Origin: G963666895 sp963666895 | GTDB lineage: Bacteria; Desulfobacterota; Desulfovibrionia; Desulfovibrionales; Desulfovibrionaceae | Assembly: GCA_963666895.2 (NCBI GenBank) | Contig: CAXXNS010000016.1 | Span: forward strand, 186,001-250,000 | Reading direction: 5' to 3' | Length of the DNA: 64,000 nucleotides | Shown: positions 37,088 to 46,517 of the stretch, in pieces | How the letters are laid out: each line of letters opens with the position of its first letter | Numbering within the stretch: position 1 is the stretch's first letter | Notes under the pieces: generated by a model | What the model saw: the letters and a program-made list of their open reading frames with translations, nothing else | Told to the model about the DNA's origin: nothing | Database searches by the model: none | Made by a program: the position numbers and the translations under genes

Positions 37088-38770
37088 ATGTTAAATAAAA
37101 ATCTAATTCGAAACGACCCAGAACAGATACAAAATTCTTTAACTAACAGAGGTTCAGATTTAAAAGTTACAAATTTTATTGTATTAGATGAACAACTGCG
37201 CTCTCTCATAAAAGATGAAGAGATACATAAAGAGTATCAAAACCAACTTAGCTTAATTATTTCTTCGTCCAAACGAATGCAATTTTTATGGAGTGATATT
37301 TTTTCTAAATATTCTAATGTCACCAGTAAGCAAATTAATAAAGTTAAAAATGAAGTAAAAAATACAAACGATAAGTTTATTTCTATAATCAATAAAGAGC
37401 AGACATATTTTGATAAAGACTACAGACCAACTTTGGTCGATCTTATTTTTATATACTTCTCTTTTAAGGCATACCTAGAGATCAAAAACGAAGATGCTGA
37501 CCCTGAAAACGTGCTTGAATATGAGTACAAAAAGATTTCAGATAATGAAATTCTGTCTAAAATTATCTATATAAGGAGAAATGCAAATAGAGACTTGTTC
37601 GTTGAAAAACATAACAATCTTCATGTGGAAATATCAAACAAAATACAATCTATAGACCTTGGAAAACGGATATTCGAAATATCTGACCAAGTGAAAAACG
37701 AAATATCTAAAATACAGAAAGAAAAAGAGTGTTACGAGAATAAAGAAACAGAATGGCTTCTGGCCTGCCCCAACGTGCCCCACGCCTCGGTGCCCAAGGG
37801 CAAGGGCGAGGAGGACAACCCCGTGGTCCGGGTGGTGGGCGAAAAACCGACCTACGATTTCGAGCCCAAGGAGCACCACGAGATGGGCGCGGCCCTGGGC
37901 GGGCTGGACTTTGAACGCGCGGCCAAGCTGACCGGGGCGCGGTTCGCCGTGTCCTTTGGCTGGTGCGCCCGGCTGGAGCGGGCCCTGGCCGCCTTCATGC
38001 TCGACCTGCACACCTTGGAGCACGGCTACCTTGAGGCCCTGCCCCCGTACATGGTCAACTCCGCGTCCATGACCGGCACGGGCCAGCTGCCCAAGTTCGC
38101 CGAGGACTCGTTCAAAATCGAGGGCTGGGACTACTGGCTCATCCCCACGGCCGAGGTGCCGGTGACCAACTTCTTCCGGGACGAGACACTGCCCGAGGAA
38201 GCCCTGCCCGTGCGCTTCTGCGCCCACACGCCCTGCTTCCGGTCCGAGGCGGGCTCCTACGGCAAGGACACCAAGGGGCTCATCCGCCAGCACCAGTTCC
38301 ACAAGGTGGAGCTGGTCCGCTTCGCGCACCCGGACCGCTCGTACGAGGAGTTGGAGGAGCTGACCGGCCACGCCGAGGAGGTGCTCAAGCGGCTCGGCCT
38401 GCACTACCGGGTCATCGAGCTGTGCACCGGAGACCTGGGCTTCTCGGCGGCCAAGACCTACGACCTGGAGGTCTGGCTGCCGGGCCAGGACGCGTACCGG
38501 GAGATCAGCTCCTGCTCCAATTTCGAGGATTTCCAGGCCAGGCGCGCGGGCATCCGCTACAAACCAAAGCCTGGGCCCAAGGGCTCGCAGAAGTCGCGCC
38601 TGGTGCATACGCTGAACGGCTCGGGCCTGGCCGTGGGCCGGACCCTGGTGGCCGTGCTGGAGCAGTACCAGCAGGCCGACGGCTCCCTGGTCATCCCCCC
38701 GGCCCTCCGGCCCTACATGAACGGGCTGGAGCGGGTGGAGCCGGGGCAGAACAAGAACGTGTGGAGCTAG
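37088..38770 (+). CDS. serS: Seryl-tRNA synthetase with A+T-rich, enlarged tRNA-binding arm
   Basis: 560 residues against about 425 normally. The start MLNKNLIRNDPEQIQNSL is the standard SerRS N-terminus. Residues 1-60 and about 181-226 form the two strands of the coiled-coil arm that grips the long variable arm of tRNA-Ser. About 120 extra residues (about 63-180, including DLIFIYFSFKAYLEI) sit at its tip. From LLACPNVPHASVP (about 224) the protein is a normal class II catalytic domain: motif 2 FRSEAGSYGKDTKGLIRQHQ and motif 3 GSGLAVGRTLVAVLEQYQQ. The DNA is very A+T-rich up to about 37,755 and G+C-rich afterwards, in one unbroken frame. The ATG at 37088 follows AAAGGTG. Either the arm was exchanged by recombination or the contig is mosaic here; the catalytic part is native. 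Confidence 0.88.
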   Translation: MLNKNLIRNDPEQIQNSLTNRGSDLKVTNFIVLDEQLRSLIKDEEIHKEYQNQLSLIISSSKRMQFLWSDIFSKYSNVTSKQINKVKNEVKNTNDKFISIINKEQTYFDKDYRPTLVDLIFIYFSFKAYLEIKNEDADPENVLEYEYKKISDNEILSKIIYIRRNANRDLFVEKHNNLHVEISNKIQSIDLGKRIFEISDQVKNEISKIQKEKECYENKETEWLLACPNVPHASVPKGKGEEDNPVVRVVGEKPTYDFEPKEHHEMGAALGGLDFERAAKLTGARFAVSFGWCARLERALAAFMLDLHTLEHGYLEALPPYMVNSASMTGTGQLPKFAEDSFKIEGWDYWLIPTAEVPVTNFFRDETLPEEALPVRFCAHTPCFRSEAGSYGKDTKGLIRQHQFHKVELVRFAHPDRSYEELEELTGHAEEVLKRLGLHYRVIELCTGDLGFSAAKTYDLEVWLPGQDAYREISSCSNFEDFQARRAGIRYKPKPGPKGSQKSRLVHTLNGSGLAVGRTLVAVLEQYQQADGSLVIPPALRPYMNGLERVEPGQNKNVWS

Positions 38771-40158
38771 CCGTCCTCGGGCTCGACCAGCCCGGTCAGA
38801 TCATAGGTGCTTGACTCCACGATCTCGGCCGTGACCATGTCGCCGGGTTGGAGGGGGTGTTCGGGCGGGGCGGAGACATAGGTCACGCCGTCCACCTCGG
38901 GCGCCTGGAACCAGGCCCGGCCGGTCATGAGCCCGGGCCAGTCCGGATGCTCCGCGTCCACCAGCACTTCCAGCCGCTGGCCCACCAGCCCCTCCAGATA
39001 CGCCTCGCTGATCCCGGCCTGGAGCTCCATGACCGCGTCCCTGCGCTCCCTGCGCACGGCCTCGTCCACCTGATCGGGCATGGCCGCGGCCGGTGTGCCC
39101 TCCTCCTGCTCATAGGCGAACACGCCCAGGTGCGTGAACCCGACGTCGGCCACGAAGTCGTACAGGGCGCGGAAGTGCTCGTCTGTCTCGCCAGGGAAGC
39201 CCGTGATCAGCGTGGTCCTAAGCGCGGCGTCCGGAAAGCGCGCGCGGATGCGGTCCACCACGCGGCGCGGGTCGCGGGCGAACGGCCGACCCATGCGCGA
39301 GAGCACCTCGCTGTGGGCGTGCTGCAACGGCACGTCGAAATACGGCACCAGGGGCGGACCGACCTGCTTGAGGAAGTCCAGAAAGGACTCGGTCAGCCCG
39401 GCCGGGTACAGGTACATGAGCCGCAGCCGGGCCAGACGGTCATCTTTTTCGGCCAGCCCGGCCAGGCCGGAGACGAGCTGGCGGATGTCCTGGCCCGTGT
39501 CCTCTCCCCAGGCGGTCACGTCCTGGCCCACCACCACCAGCTCGCGCGCGCCCTGGTCCAGCAGGTCCCGGGCCTCGGCCACCAGCTCGGCACTGAGGCG
39601 GCTCACGTGCGGGCCGCGGATGGAGGGGATGGTGCAAAAGGCGCAGGAATGGGAGCAGCCCTCGGAAATCTTGAGGTACGCCCAGCCCGGCCCGGTGGAC
39701 AGGCGGCGGCCCCGGCCTTCCAGGGTCCTGCCCAGGGCTTTGGCCACGCGGCCGGGCCACTGGTCCAGATCAAAGGTGGACAGCCACAGGTCCACCTCGG
39801 GCAGCGATTTTACCAAGTCAGAGGCCAGGTCCGCGCCAAAGCGGCTGACCAGGCAGCCGGTCACGGCCAGCACGCCCCTGCCCTGCCCAGAGCCCGGGTC
39901 CTTGTCCCGGGCCAGCTCCAGGATCACGGCCACGGACTCCTCGATGGCCGGGCGGATGAACCCGCAGGTGTTGACCAGGATCAGGTCGGCCCGGGCAGGG
40001 TCGTCCACGGGCAGGACCGGGCCCAGGGCCCCGACCATGCGCTCGGTGTCCACCAGGTTCTTGGGACAGCCCAGGCTGGTGACGTGGATTCTGATGCCTT
40101 CCCTTTCGCCCATGCCGTCTGCTACCCCATTTCCGGCCGATGGAAAACTTCTTTCCAA
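38767..40158 (-). CDS. rimO: Ribosomal protein S12 methylthiotransferase RimO
   Basis: 463 residues. The UPF0004 domain has HVTSLGCPKNLVDTERM and LVNTCGFIRPA (cluster Cys). The radical-SAM triad is in SEGCSHSCAFCTIPSIRG. A C-terminal TRAM domain (RLEVLVD...GRAWFQAPEVDG) completes the protein. It adds a methylthio group to Asp88 of S12. The TTG at 40158 has GGAGGG six bases upstream; the ATG at 40113 is the alternative and fits the family start better. It converges on serS with a 4-base overlap. It diverges from the sensor kinase. Confidence 0.94.
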   Translation of the reverse strand: MERSFPSAGNGVADGMGEREGIRIHVTSLGCPKNLVDTERMVGALGPVLPVDDPARADLILVNTCGFIRPAIEESVAVILELARDKDPGSGQGRGVLAVTGCLVSRFGADLASDLVKSLPEVDLWLSTFDLDQWPGRVAKALGRTLEGRGRRLSTGPGWAYLKISEGCSHSCAFCTIPSIRGPHVSRLSAELVAEARDLLDQGARELVVVGQDVTAWGEDTGQDIRQLVSGLAGLAEKDDRLARLRLMYLYPAGLTESFLDFLKQVGPPLVPYFDVPLQHAHSEVLSRMGRPFARDPRRVVDRIRARFPDAALRTTLITGFPGETDEHFRALYDFVADVGFTHLGVFAYEQEEGTPAAAMPDQVDEAVRRERRDAVMELQAGISEAYLEGLVGQRLEVLVDAEHPDWPGLMTGRAWFQAPEVDGVTYVSAPPEHPLQPGDMVTAEIVESSTYDLTGLVEPEDG

Positions 40159-40226
40159 TTGACACCCTCCCTGTTGCAGAGGAATATGTTATAAGCCTGG
40201 AGAACCATGAGATCGGGGATTCCGTT

Positions 40227-41702
40227 TTGACCGAAAAGACGAAAAAATACAGCATCGGCATCGTGGGCAACGTGTCCTCCCTGCTGCCCTTCTGGGAGAT
40301 GATGCGCGACCAGGTCAGCGGCCGGGCCCTGGACACCGTGGGGCTGACAGCGGCCGCCCTGACCGGCACCGAGGTGGACTTCAGCTCCGGCATGGTGGCC
40401 GACATGGGCCTGCCCGTGTACGGCGACTTCCGGGAGATGCTCTCGGCCCACCCGGACATCAACCTGGTCATCGAGGCCTGCAACCAGCCCGCTCTGCTGG
40501 CCGAGCTGCGCTGCGAGCTGCCCACCGGCGTCATCCTGCTGGAGCGGGCCGCGGCCTCCTTCTTCATCCAGCTCATGGAGCAGGACCAGCTGGGACTGGC
40601 CTTCCGCATCGACCAGTACAACACCCTGAGCATGCTGACCACGGTCATCGACCAGATGGTGGACGAGATCCTGTTCCTGGACGCCCAGGGCACGGTGGTC
40701 AGCTGCAACCAGGCCGCCTGCGCCCGCTGGGGCGGGGCCAAAAAGAACGTGGTCGGCAAAAACGTGAACGAGGTGCTGGCCGGCATGACCATCCTGCACG
40801 AGGGCGACGGGCCGGACATCAACCCCTTCGAACGCACCCGCGAGACCGGCAAGCCGGCCGAAGCCGTGGTCTCCGAGGTGGGCGAGGACGGCCTGGCCCG
40901 CTACTACCGCGTGTATACGCACCCGGTCATGGACATGGCCGAGCTCTCCCACGTGGTCCTGGTGCGCCGCGACATCACCCAGCGCACCCAGATGGAGAAC
41001 CGGCTCCAGCAGTCCGAGAAGCTGGCCAGCATCGGCGAGCTGTCCACCTACATCGCCCACGAGATTCGCAACCCGCTCATGGCCATCTCCGGGTTCGCCA
41101 ACTCCCTGCTCAGGAAGGCGGAGATGGACGAGCCCTCCCGCGACAAGCTGGGCATCATCCTGGACGAATCCAAGCGGCTGGACGCCATCCTCAAGAGCGT
41201 GTCCAACTTCGCCCGGCCCATGGACGCCAAGTCCGAGGAGGTGGACGTCAACCAGGTGGCCCGGACCACCATGGAGGTCATGGGCATCGGCTCGGACCAG
41301 CAGGGCATCGACATCCGCCTGGACCTGGCCGACAAGCTGGCCAAGGCCAAGGCCGACCCGGAGCTCATCACCCAATGCCTCATCAACCTGGTCAAAAACG
41401 CCCAGGAGGCCCTGGCCGGGGGCGGTACGCTGATCGTGCGCACCGCGCTCAGGGGCCGCCGCGTGCTCCTGGAGGTGGAGGACAACGGCCCGGGCATCCC
41501 GGCCAAGATCCGCGACCAGCTCTTCTCCCCGTTCTTCTCCTCCAAGGGCAAGGGCGCCGGGCTGGGCCTGGCCATGGTCCGCAAGATCATGGACCAGATC
41601 GGCGGCGACGTGCGGCTGTCCAGCCGGGAGGGCAAGGGCACCAAGGTCTCGCTGCTCCTGCCGCCCGCCCTGGCGGTTGCGGAAACCTCCTCGACCGGTT
41701 AG
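40227..41702 (+). CDS. Sensor histidine kinase with Rossmann-like N-terminal and PAS domains
   Basis: About 491 residues. The first 110 residues resemble a nucleotide-binding Rossmann unit (YSIGIVGNVSSLLPFW, HPDINLVIEACNQPALL). A PAS domain follows (VDEILFLDAQGTVVSCN), then HisKA with the phospho-acceptor His in STYIAHEIRNPLMAISG. The HATPase domain has N-box CLINLVKNAQEAL, G1 DNGPGIP and G2 GKGAGLGLAM. No membrane helix is present, so it is probably cytosolic. I favour TTG 40227 because GGGGA stands 7 bases upstream. The ATG at 40140 is in frame but lacks a site and would overlap rimO. No response regulator adjoins it. Confidence 0.88.
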   Translation: MTEKTKKYSIGIVGNVSSLLPFWEMMRDQVSGRALDTVGLTAAALTGTEVDFSSGMVADMGLPVYGDFREMLSAHPDINLVIEACNQPALLAELRCELPTGVILLERAAASFFIQLMEQDQLGLAFRIDQYNTLSMLTTVIDQMVDEILFLDAQGTVVSCNQAACARWGGAKKNVVGKNVNEVLAGMTILHEGDGPDINPFERTRETGKPAEAVVSEVGEDGLARYYRVYTHPVMDMAELSHVVLVRRDITQRTQMENRLQQSEKLASIGELSTYIAHEIRNPLMAISGFANSLLRKAEMDEPSRDKLGIILDESKRLDAILKSVSNFARPMDAKSEEVDVNQVARTTMEVMGIGSDQQGIDIRLDLADKLAKAKADPELITQCLINLVKNAQEALAGGGTLIVRTALRGRRVLLEVEDNGPGIPAKIRDQLFSPFFSSKGKGAGLGLAMVRKIMDQIGGDVRLSSREGKGTKVSLLLPPALAVAETSSTG

Positions 41703-41755
41703 GCTGCCTCCAGTCGAATCTTCAGGTCCGCCAGGACCCTGCATCTGGAGCCGCT

Positions 41756-42406
41756 GTGAGCCATTCCTCGTCCGAGCCTCGCCAGGCCGTGGTCCTGGCC
41801 ACCCAGAACCCCGGCAAAATCCGCGAATTCACCGCCCTGCTCAAGGACTTCAACCAAAACTTCGATGTGGAAGTCCTGGGCCTGGACCGATTCCCCGACA
41901 TCGGGGACATCCCCGAGACCGAGGACACCTTTCTGGGCAACGCCCGGCTCAAGGCCGCGGCCGTGGCCCAGGCCACCGGGCTGGTGGCCGTGGCCGACGA
42001 CTCCGGCCTGGAGGTGGACGCCCTGGACGGTCAGCCGGGCGTGTACTCGGCCAGATATGCCGGAGGCCACGGCGACGCGGACGCCAACAACGCCAAGCTG
42101 CTCGAGGTGCTCAAGGACGTGCCCGACCCGCAGCGCACGGCCCGCTTCACCTGCGTCATGGTGGCCCGGGCTCCCTCCGGGGCAGAGATCACGGCCCGCG
42201 CCTCCTGGGAGGGGCGCATCGCCTACGGGTACAAGGGCAAGTCCGGCTTCGGCTACGACCCCATCTTCTTCGACCCCGAGGCGGGCATGACCGCGGCCGA
42301 GATGGACCGCGACTTCAAGAACGCCCGCTCCCACCGGGGCAAGGCGCTCAAGGCCCTGCTGGAGCAGTGGCCCGACTTCTGGACGGAGAACGCGGTGACG
42401 CCATGA
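41756..42406 (+). CDS. rdgB: XTP/dITP diphosphatase (RdgB/HAM1)
   Basis: 216 residues. Signatures are VVLATQNPGKIREFTALL, DTFLGNARLKAAAVAQATG, VADDSGLEVDALDGQPGVYS and GKSGFGYDPIFF. It removes non-canonical purine nucleotides such as ITP and XTP. The GTG at 41756 has GGAG 5 bases upstream. Its stop overlaps the next ATG as ATGA, so it leads a coupled operon. Confidence 0.95.
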   Translation: MSHSSSEPRQAVVLATQNPGKIREFTALLKDFNQNFDVEVLGLDRFPDIGDIPETEDTFLGNARLKAAAVAQATGLVAVADDSGLEVDALDGQPGVYSARYAGGHGDADANNAKLLEVLKDVPDPQRTARFTCVMVARAPSGAEITARASWEGRIAYGYKGKSGFGYDPIFFDPEAGMTAAEMDRDFKNARSHRGKALKALLEQWPDFWTENAVTP

Positions 42407-43584
42407 CCGGGGACACGCACGCGCTGGAGCAACTGGTGGCCACGGCCCAGAAACGGCCCGTGCATCCCGGGCTGGCGTGCTTCATCGGCCGCTCCGACGG
42501 CTCCTTCATCGACAACGCCAAGTACGCCTTTCTGGAGTGCCAAGCCTCTCCGGACCTGGACTGCTTCTTCCTGACCCTCAAGCCCCAGGTACGCGACCAG
42601 CTTCAGGCCCACGGCCTGACCACCTACGTGTTTCCCGAGCCCGACGCCGTCCTGGCCCTGGCCCAGGCCGAGGTTTTGGTGGTGGACGACTTCCACTTCA
42701 AGTTCAACGCCATGGGCGCGGTTGCCTCGCGGGCCAAGACGGTCCAGCTCTGGCACGGCATCCCGCTCAAGAAGATCGGCTTTCCCGAACTGAGCCGCAT
42801 CGACGACCCGGCCAAGGCCGACATGATCCGCCAGGGCTACTCGGGCTACGACGTGGTGGCCTCCAGCTCAGACTTCTTCACCCAGACCTGCTTCGGCCCG
42901 GCCTTCCCGGACCAGACCCTGGAGAACTTCGGCCTGCCGCGCAACGACGTGCTCCTGCGCGACCCCACGGACCTGGACCTGATCAACGTGGGCCCGCACT
43001 ACCAGGACGTGGCCGCCAAGCGGGCCGCCGGGGCCAGGGCCGTGATCTACCTGCCCACCTTCCGCGACACGGGCGGCGACCCCATCCGCGACAAGGCCCT
43101 GGACTTCCGCGCCCTGGACGCCTTTTGCAAGCGCCACGACATCCTGTTCCTGTTCAAGTTCCACCCCTACATCCAAGCCAAACTGGAGACCAACCTGACC
43201 AACTGCCTGTTCCTGGACCCGCAGGAGGACGTGTATCCCTACCTGGGCCTGGCCGACATGCTGGTCACGGACTACTCGTCCATCTACTTCGACTACCTGC
43301 TGCTGGACAGGCCGATCTGCTTTTATCCCTATGACTTGGACAAGTACATGTCCGTTGACAGGGAACTGTTTTTCCCCTACGAACAGTTCACTCCCGGCCC
43401 GAGATGCACGGAATTCGGCGACCTGCTCCAGGCCATCCGGGGCGTGCTGGTCCGGGGGAACGACGACCACGGGGCAGAGAGAAAGGCCCTTCTGCACAAG
43501 GCCTTCGCATACCCGGACGGGCGCTCCGGTGCCCGCGTCCGGGCCTATCTCGAACAACGGTTCAGCAAAGGACCACGCCCATGA
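42403..43584 (+). CDS. CDP-glycerol:polyglycerophosphate glycerophosphotransferase-like protein
   Basis: 393 residues with the TagB/TagF-type pattern. Visible segments are KTVQLWHGIPLKKIGF, GYDVVASSSDFFTQTCF, NFGLPRNDVLL, VIYLPTFRD, HDILFLFKFHPYIQ and LADMLVTDYSSIYFDYLLLD. Such enzymes transfer glycerol- or ribitol-phosphate to cell-surface glycans; in Gram-negatives they decorate capsule or LPS. ATGA overlap with rdgB and ATGA overlap with the next gene bind the operon tightly. Confidence 0.88.
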   Translation: MTGDTHALEQLVATAQKRPVHPGLACFIGRSDGSFIDNAKYAFLECQASPDLDCFFLTLKPQVRDQLQAHGLTTYVFPEPDAVLALAQAEVLVVDDFHFKFNAMGAVASRAKTVQLWHGIPLKKIGFPELSRIDDPAKADMIRQGYSGYDVVASSSDFFTQTCFGPAFPDQTLENFGLPRNDVLLRDPTDLDLINVGPHYQDVAAKRAAGARAVIYLPTFRDTGGDPIRDKALDFRALDAFCKRHDILFLFKFHPYIQAKLETNLTNCLFLDPQEDVYPYLGLADMLVTDYSSIYFDYLLLDRPICFYPYDLDKYMSVDRELFFPYEQFTPGPRCTEFGDLLQAIRGVLVRGNDDHGAERKALLHKAFAYPDGRSGARVRAYLEQRFSKGPRP

Positions 43585-44252
43585 AAGCCGTCATCCTCGC
43601 CGCCGGCGTGGGCAGCCGCCTCGGCCGCCCCTTTCCCAAGGCCCTGACCGCCCTGCCCAGCGGGGAAGGCATCATGGGCCGCCAGATCCGCATCCTCAAG
43701 GCCTGCGGACTCAAGGAAATCTACGTGGTGGTGGGCTTCAAGAAGACCATCATCATGGAGCACCACCCGGACGTATTTTACCGCTACAACCCCTTCTTCT
43801 ACATCACCAACACCTCCAAGAGCCTGCTCTGCGCGGTCCAGGACCTGGACGACGACGTTCTGTGGGTCAACGGCGACGTGGTGTTCGACGAGGCCATCAT
43901 CACCTCCCTGGCCGCGGACGGACGCGACCTGGTGGCCGTGAACCGCATGCGCTGCGGCGAGGAGGAGGTCAAGTACCGCACCGACGACACGGGCCGCATC
44001 ACGGCCATCTCCAAGAGCGTGGAGGGGGCCGAGGGCGAGGCCGTGGGCATCAACCTGGTGCGGAAGGCAAACCTCGAGGACCTGCGCCGGGCCCTTGACC
44101 GCTGCGACGACAACGACTATTTCGAACGCGGCCTGGAACTCATGATCGAGGGCGGATCCTCCTTCTTCGCCTTCGACATCTCGGAGCACCGCTGCATCGA
44201 GGTGGATTTCGAGGAGGACCTCAAGCAGGCGCACAAGCTCTTCCCCTCGTAG
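43581..44252 (+). CDS. Sugar/choline-type nucleotidyltransferase
   Basis: 223 residues, NTP-transferase fold. It has AVILAAGVGSRLGRPFPKAL at the N-terminus, GLKEIYVVVGFKK and the metal Asp in DDVLWVNGDVVFDEAI, ending with EVDFEEDLKQAH. Such enzymes activate a phosphorylated alcohol or sugar as a CDP- or NDP-derivative. Coupled to the CDP-glycerol-type transferase, it may supply that donor, though no cytidylyltransferase-specific residue is decisive. Confidence 0.85.
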   Translation: MKAVILAAGVGSRLGRPFPKALTALPSGEGIMGRQIRILKACGLKEIYVVVGFKKTIIMEHHPDVFYRYNPFFYITNTSKSLLCAVQDLDDDVLWVNGDVVFDEAIITSLAADGRDLVAVNRMRCGEEEVKYRTDDTGRITAISKSVEGAEGEAVGINLVRKANLEDLRRALDRCDDNDYFERGLELMIEGGSSFFAFDISEHRCIEVDFEEDLKQAHKLFPS

Positions 44253-44272
44253 CCCCCTGCGAGCAAACGACC

Positions 44273-45649
44273 ATGATCCGCATCATCCTGGACAGCCCCG
44301 AAGCGGAGCACTTCCACGTGGAGGTGGACGGCAAGCGCGCGGGCTCGCCCCGCCTGAGCTTCGCCTCCATCTACCTGCTGGAGGTCCAGCTGCCCCTGCA
44401 CCTGCTCCAGGACGGCGTGCGGCTGGACATGGACCCGGCCGGGCTGAAAAACCGCCTGGCATTCGAGCTGTCCCTGCATGCGGCCTACCTGCACCTCGTC
44501 TATCACGCCTGGCCCCGGCTCTACTCCCGCTCACCCTTCCGGGCCGGGCCCCTGCCGCAGAATTTCGACCAGGCCTTCCACGGCCTGCGGACCCTGACCC
44601 TGGCCCGCAGCATGCCCCACTGCCACCACCTCAAGGACACGGCCAAGGGTTCGGCCATCCTCCTGGCCTCGCCCGGCCCCTCCCTGGACCTGGACTTCGT
44701 GGCCGCCAACAAGGACCGACTGGTCGTCGTGGCCATCGGCCGGGCCATCGGCATCCTGGCCCAGGCGGGCATCCCCCCGGACGTCTGCTACATCCAGGAC
44801 ACCCACCCGCCCACCTGGCACACCCTGCTGGACGACGTGGACGAGAACGCGCTCACGGACACCATCCTGGTGGTCAACCCGGCCGCACCCGTGCCCGACT
44901 ACGCCCAGCGCTTCCAGGCCGTGTACAAAGCCTGGAACTGCCACCCATTCGAGACCGACGAACTGCCCAAGCTCGAGGAATCCCCGCCCTCGGCCACCAC
45001 TGGCGGCTATTCCCTGGCCCGGCTCCTGGGCGGCCACCCGATCATCAGCCAGGGCGCGGACTGCGGCTCCCCGCTGGAGCCCGAGCGGGCCAAGGAACTG
45101 CCCGAGCATTTCAATTCCCTGTTGAACGCGCACGAGGCGCCCGACCCCAACCAGGCCTACGGGTTCTACAGCGAGATCCTGCTCCGCTTTGGCGGAGAGC
45201 TGGCCGTGAGCACCATGCCGCGCTACCTGGACTGCGCCCAGTGGGTCAAGAGCCGGGCCTTCCGGGACAAGCTGGAGCACGGCCTGGAGTTCTACGACCA
45301 GTCCCTGACCGGCATGCTGTGCTTCAACTCCGTGATCCAGCCTGCGGACCAGGCCCCGCCCCTTCCCGAAACCAAACGGCTGGCCCTGCCCCAGTCGCCG
45401 CCCACGGCCGACCCCCGGCCCTACGCCGAGGCCCTGCTCAAGCGGTTCAGCTCGGTGGACAAATTTCTCAAGCCCGGGGAGCCCATTCCGGGCGTGTCGC
45501 TTCGGGCTCCGTTCAACTGCATCTTCCACGGCGTGAAGGACTACGACGGCACGCGCTTCGTGCCACAACCGGATGACTACGACCTGGCCCGGGAAAGGCT
45601 GGACAACATCCTGTCCACCCTGGGCGACATCCTCAACCAAGCGAGCTGA
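44273..45649 (+). CDS. DUF115 (MptE-like) protein, possible surface-glycan transferase
   Basis: 458 residues. The central DUF115 domain starts at AILLASPGPSLDLDFVAANK and continues with VVVAIGRAIGILAQAGIPPD, TTGGYSLARLLGG and the Gly-rich HPIISQGADCG. DUF115 is related to MptE and to the Maf motility accessory factors that glycosylate flagellin with sialic-type sugars. Position in a glycan operon supports a transferase role, and a flagellin target is possible. The N-terminal 120 residues are not assigned. Confidence 0.8.
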   Translation: MIRIILDSPEAEHFHVEVDGKRAGSPRLSFASIYLLEVQLPLHLLQDGVRLDMDPAGLKNRLAFELSLHAAYLHLVYHAWPRLYSRSPFRAGPLPQNFDQAFHGLRTLTLARSMPHCHHLKDTAKGSAILLASPGPSLDLDFVAANKDRLVVVAIGRAIGILAQAGIPPDVCYIQDTHPPTWHTLLDDVDENALTDTILVVNPAAPVPDYAQRFQAVYKAWNCHPFETDELPKLEESPPSATTGGYSLARLLGGHPIISQGADCGSPLEPERAKELPEHFNSLLNAHEAPDPNQAYGFYSEILLRFGGELAVSTMPRYLDCAQWVKSRAFRDKLEHGLEFYDQSLTGMLCFNSVIQPADQAPPLPETKRLALPQSPPTADPRPYAEALLKRFSSVDKFLKPGEPIPGVSLRAPFNCIFHGVKDYDGTRFVPQPDDYDLARERLDNILSTLGDILNQAS

Positions 45650-45653
45650 AACC

Positions 45654-46010
<357 letters not shown>

Positions 46011-46440
46011 CTTCTTTTATCCAGGTATTAAGCGTTGCTCCGGTTTCGCGCGTCATACCGAAACTGCCATCCATCAAGGATTCAGCAACATCTTCCGAAG
46101 TCGAACCAGCCAAGGACATCTCAAAATCATGTACTACGCATGCCCCGTTCATCGCAAGAGCCGAAATAAAACCGCGTTTCATGGCTTCTATTATCCAGTT
46201 AGATAGGCCTACTTTAATAGAATGCGCTCCCATCATGAATAAAACGGGCTTCTTCTTCTCTCTTGCTTCAAAGATGGAATCAACTAATTTACGTAAATCA
46301 TTAACTTTCAAATAACCAGGCAACGCTTCCCAGAAATCATAGAAAGATGCTGGCGTTGATGGCGGCTTGGTCGATTTATCGGCTTCTACTAAACTTTTTC
46401 GATCATAAATAGATGTTCGTTTTAACTTGCTGAAATCCAT
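46011..46440 (-). CDS. Conserved protein of unknown function, 3' end cut by the junction
   Basis: About 143 native residues, MDFSKLKRTSIYDRKSLVEA onward. Characteristic segments are FMMGAHSIKVGLSNWIIEAM, FISALAMNGACVVHDFEMSL and LMDGSFGMTRETGATLN. The Gly-rich strands suggest a Rossmann-type NAD-binding fold, distantly like deoxyhypusine synthase, but I cannot confirm that. After WIKEA the frame runs into G+C-rich glmS sequence and stops, so the C-terminus is lost. It lies downstream of a prepilin and its terminator. Confidence 0.6.
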
Positions 46441-46457
46441 ATTTATTATTTCCCCCC

Positions 46458-46487
46458 AAAAAAGAAAGGGGGAACTTTCGCTCCCCC
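46458..46487 (-). terminator. Terminator after prepilin 1
   Basis: On the minus strand GGGGGA and TCCCCC enclose an eight-base loop containing GCGAAAG. TTTCTTTTTT follows. The same structure follows prepilin 2. Confidence 0.9.
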
Positions 46488-46517
46488 ATCTTAATGATCC
46501 GTTTTTGTTCTTGCTTC

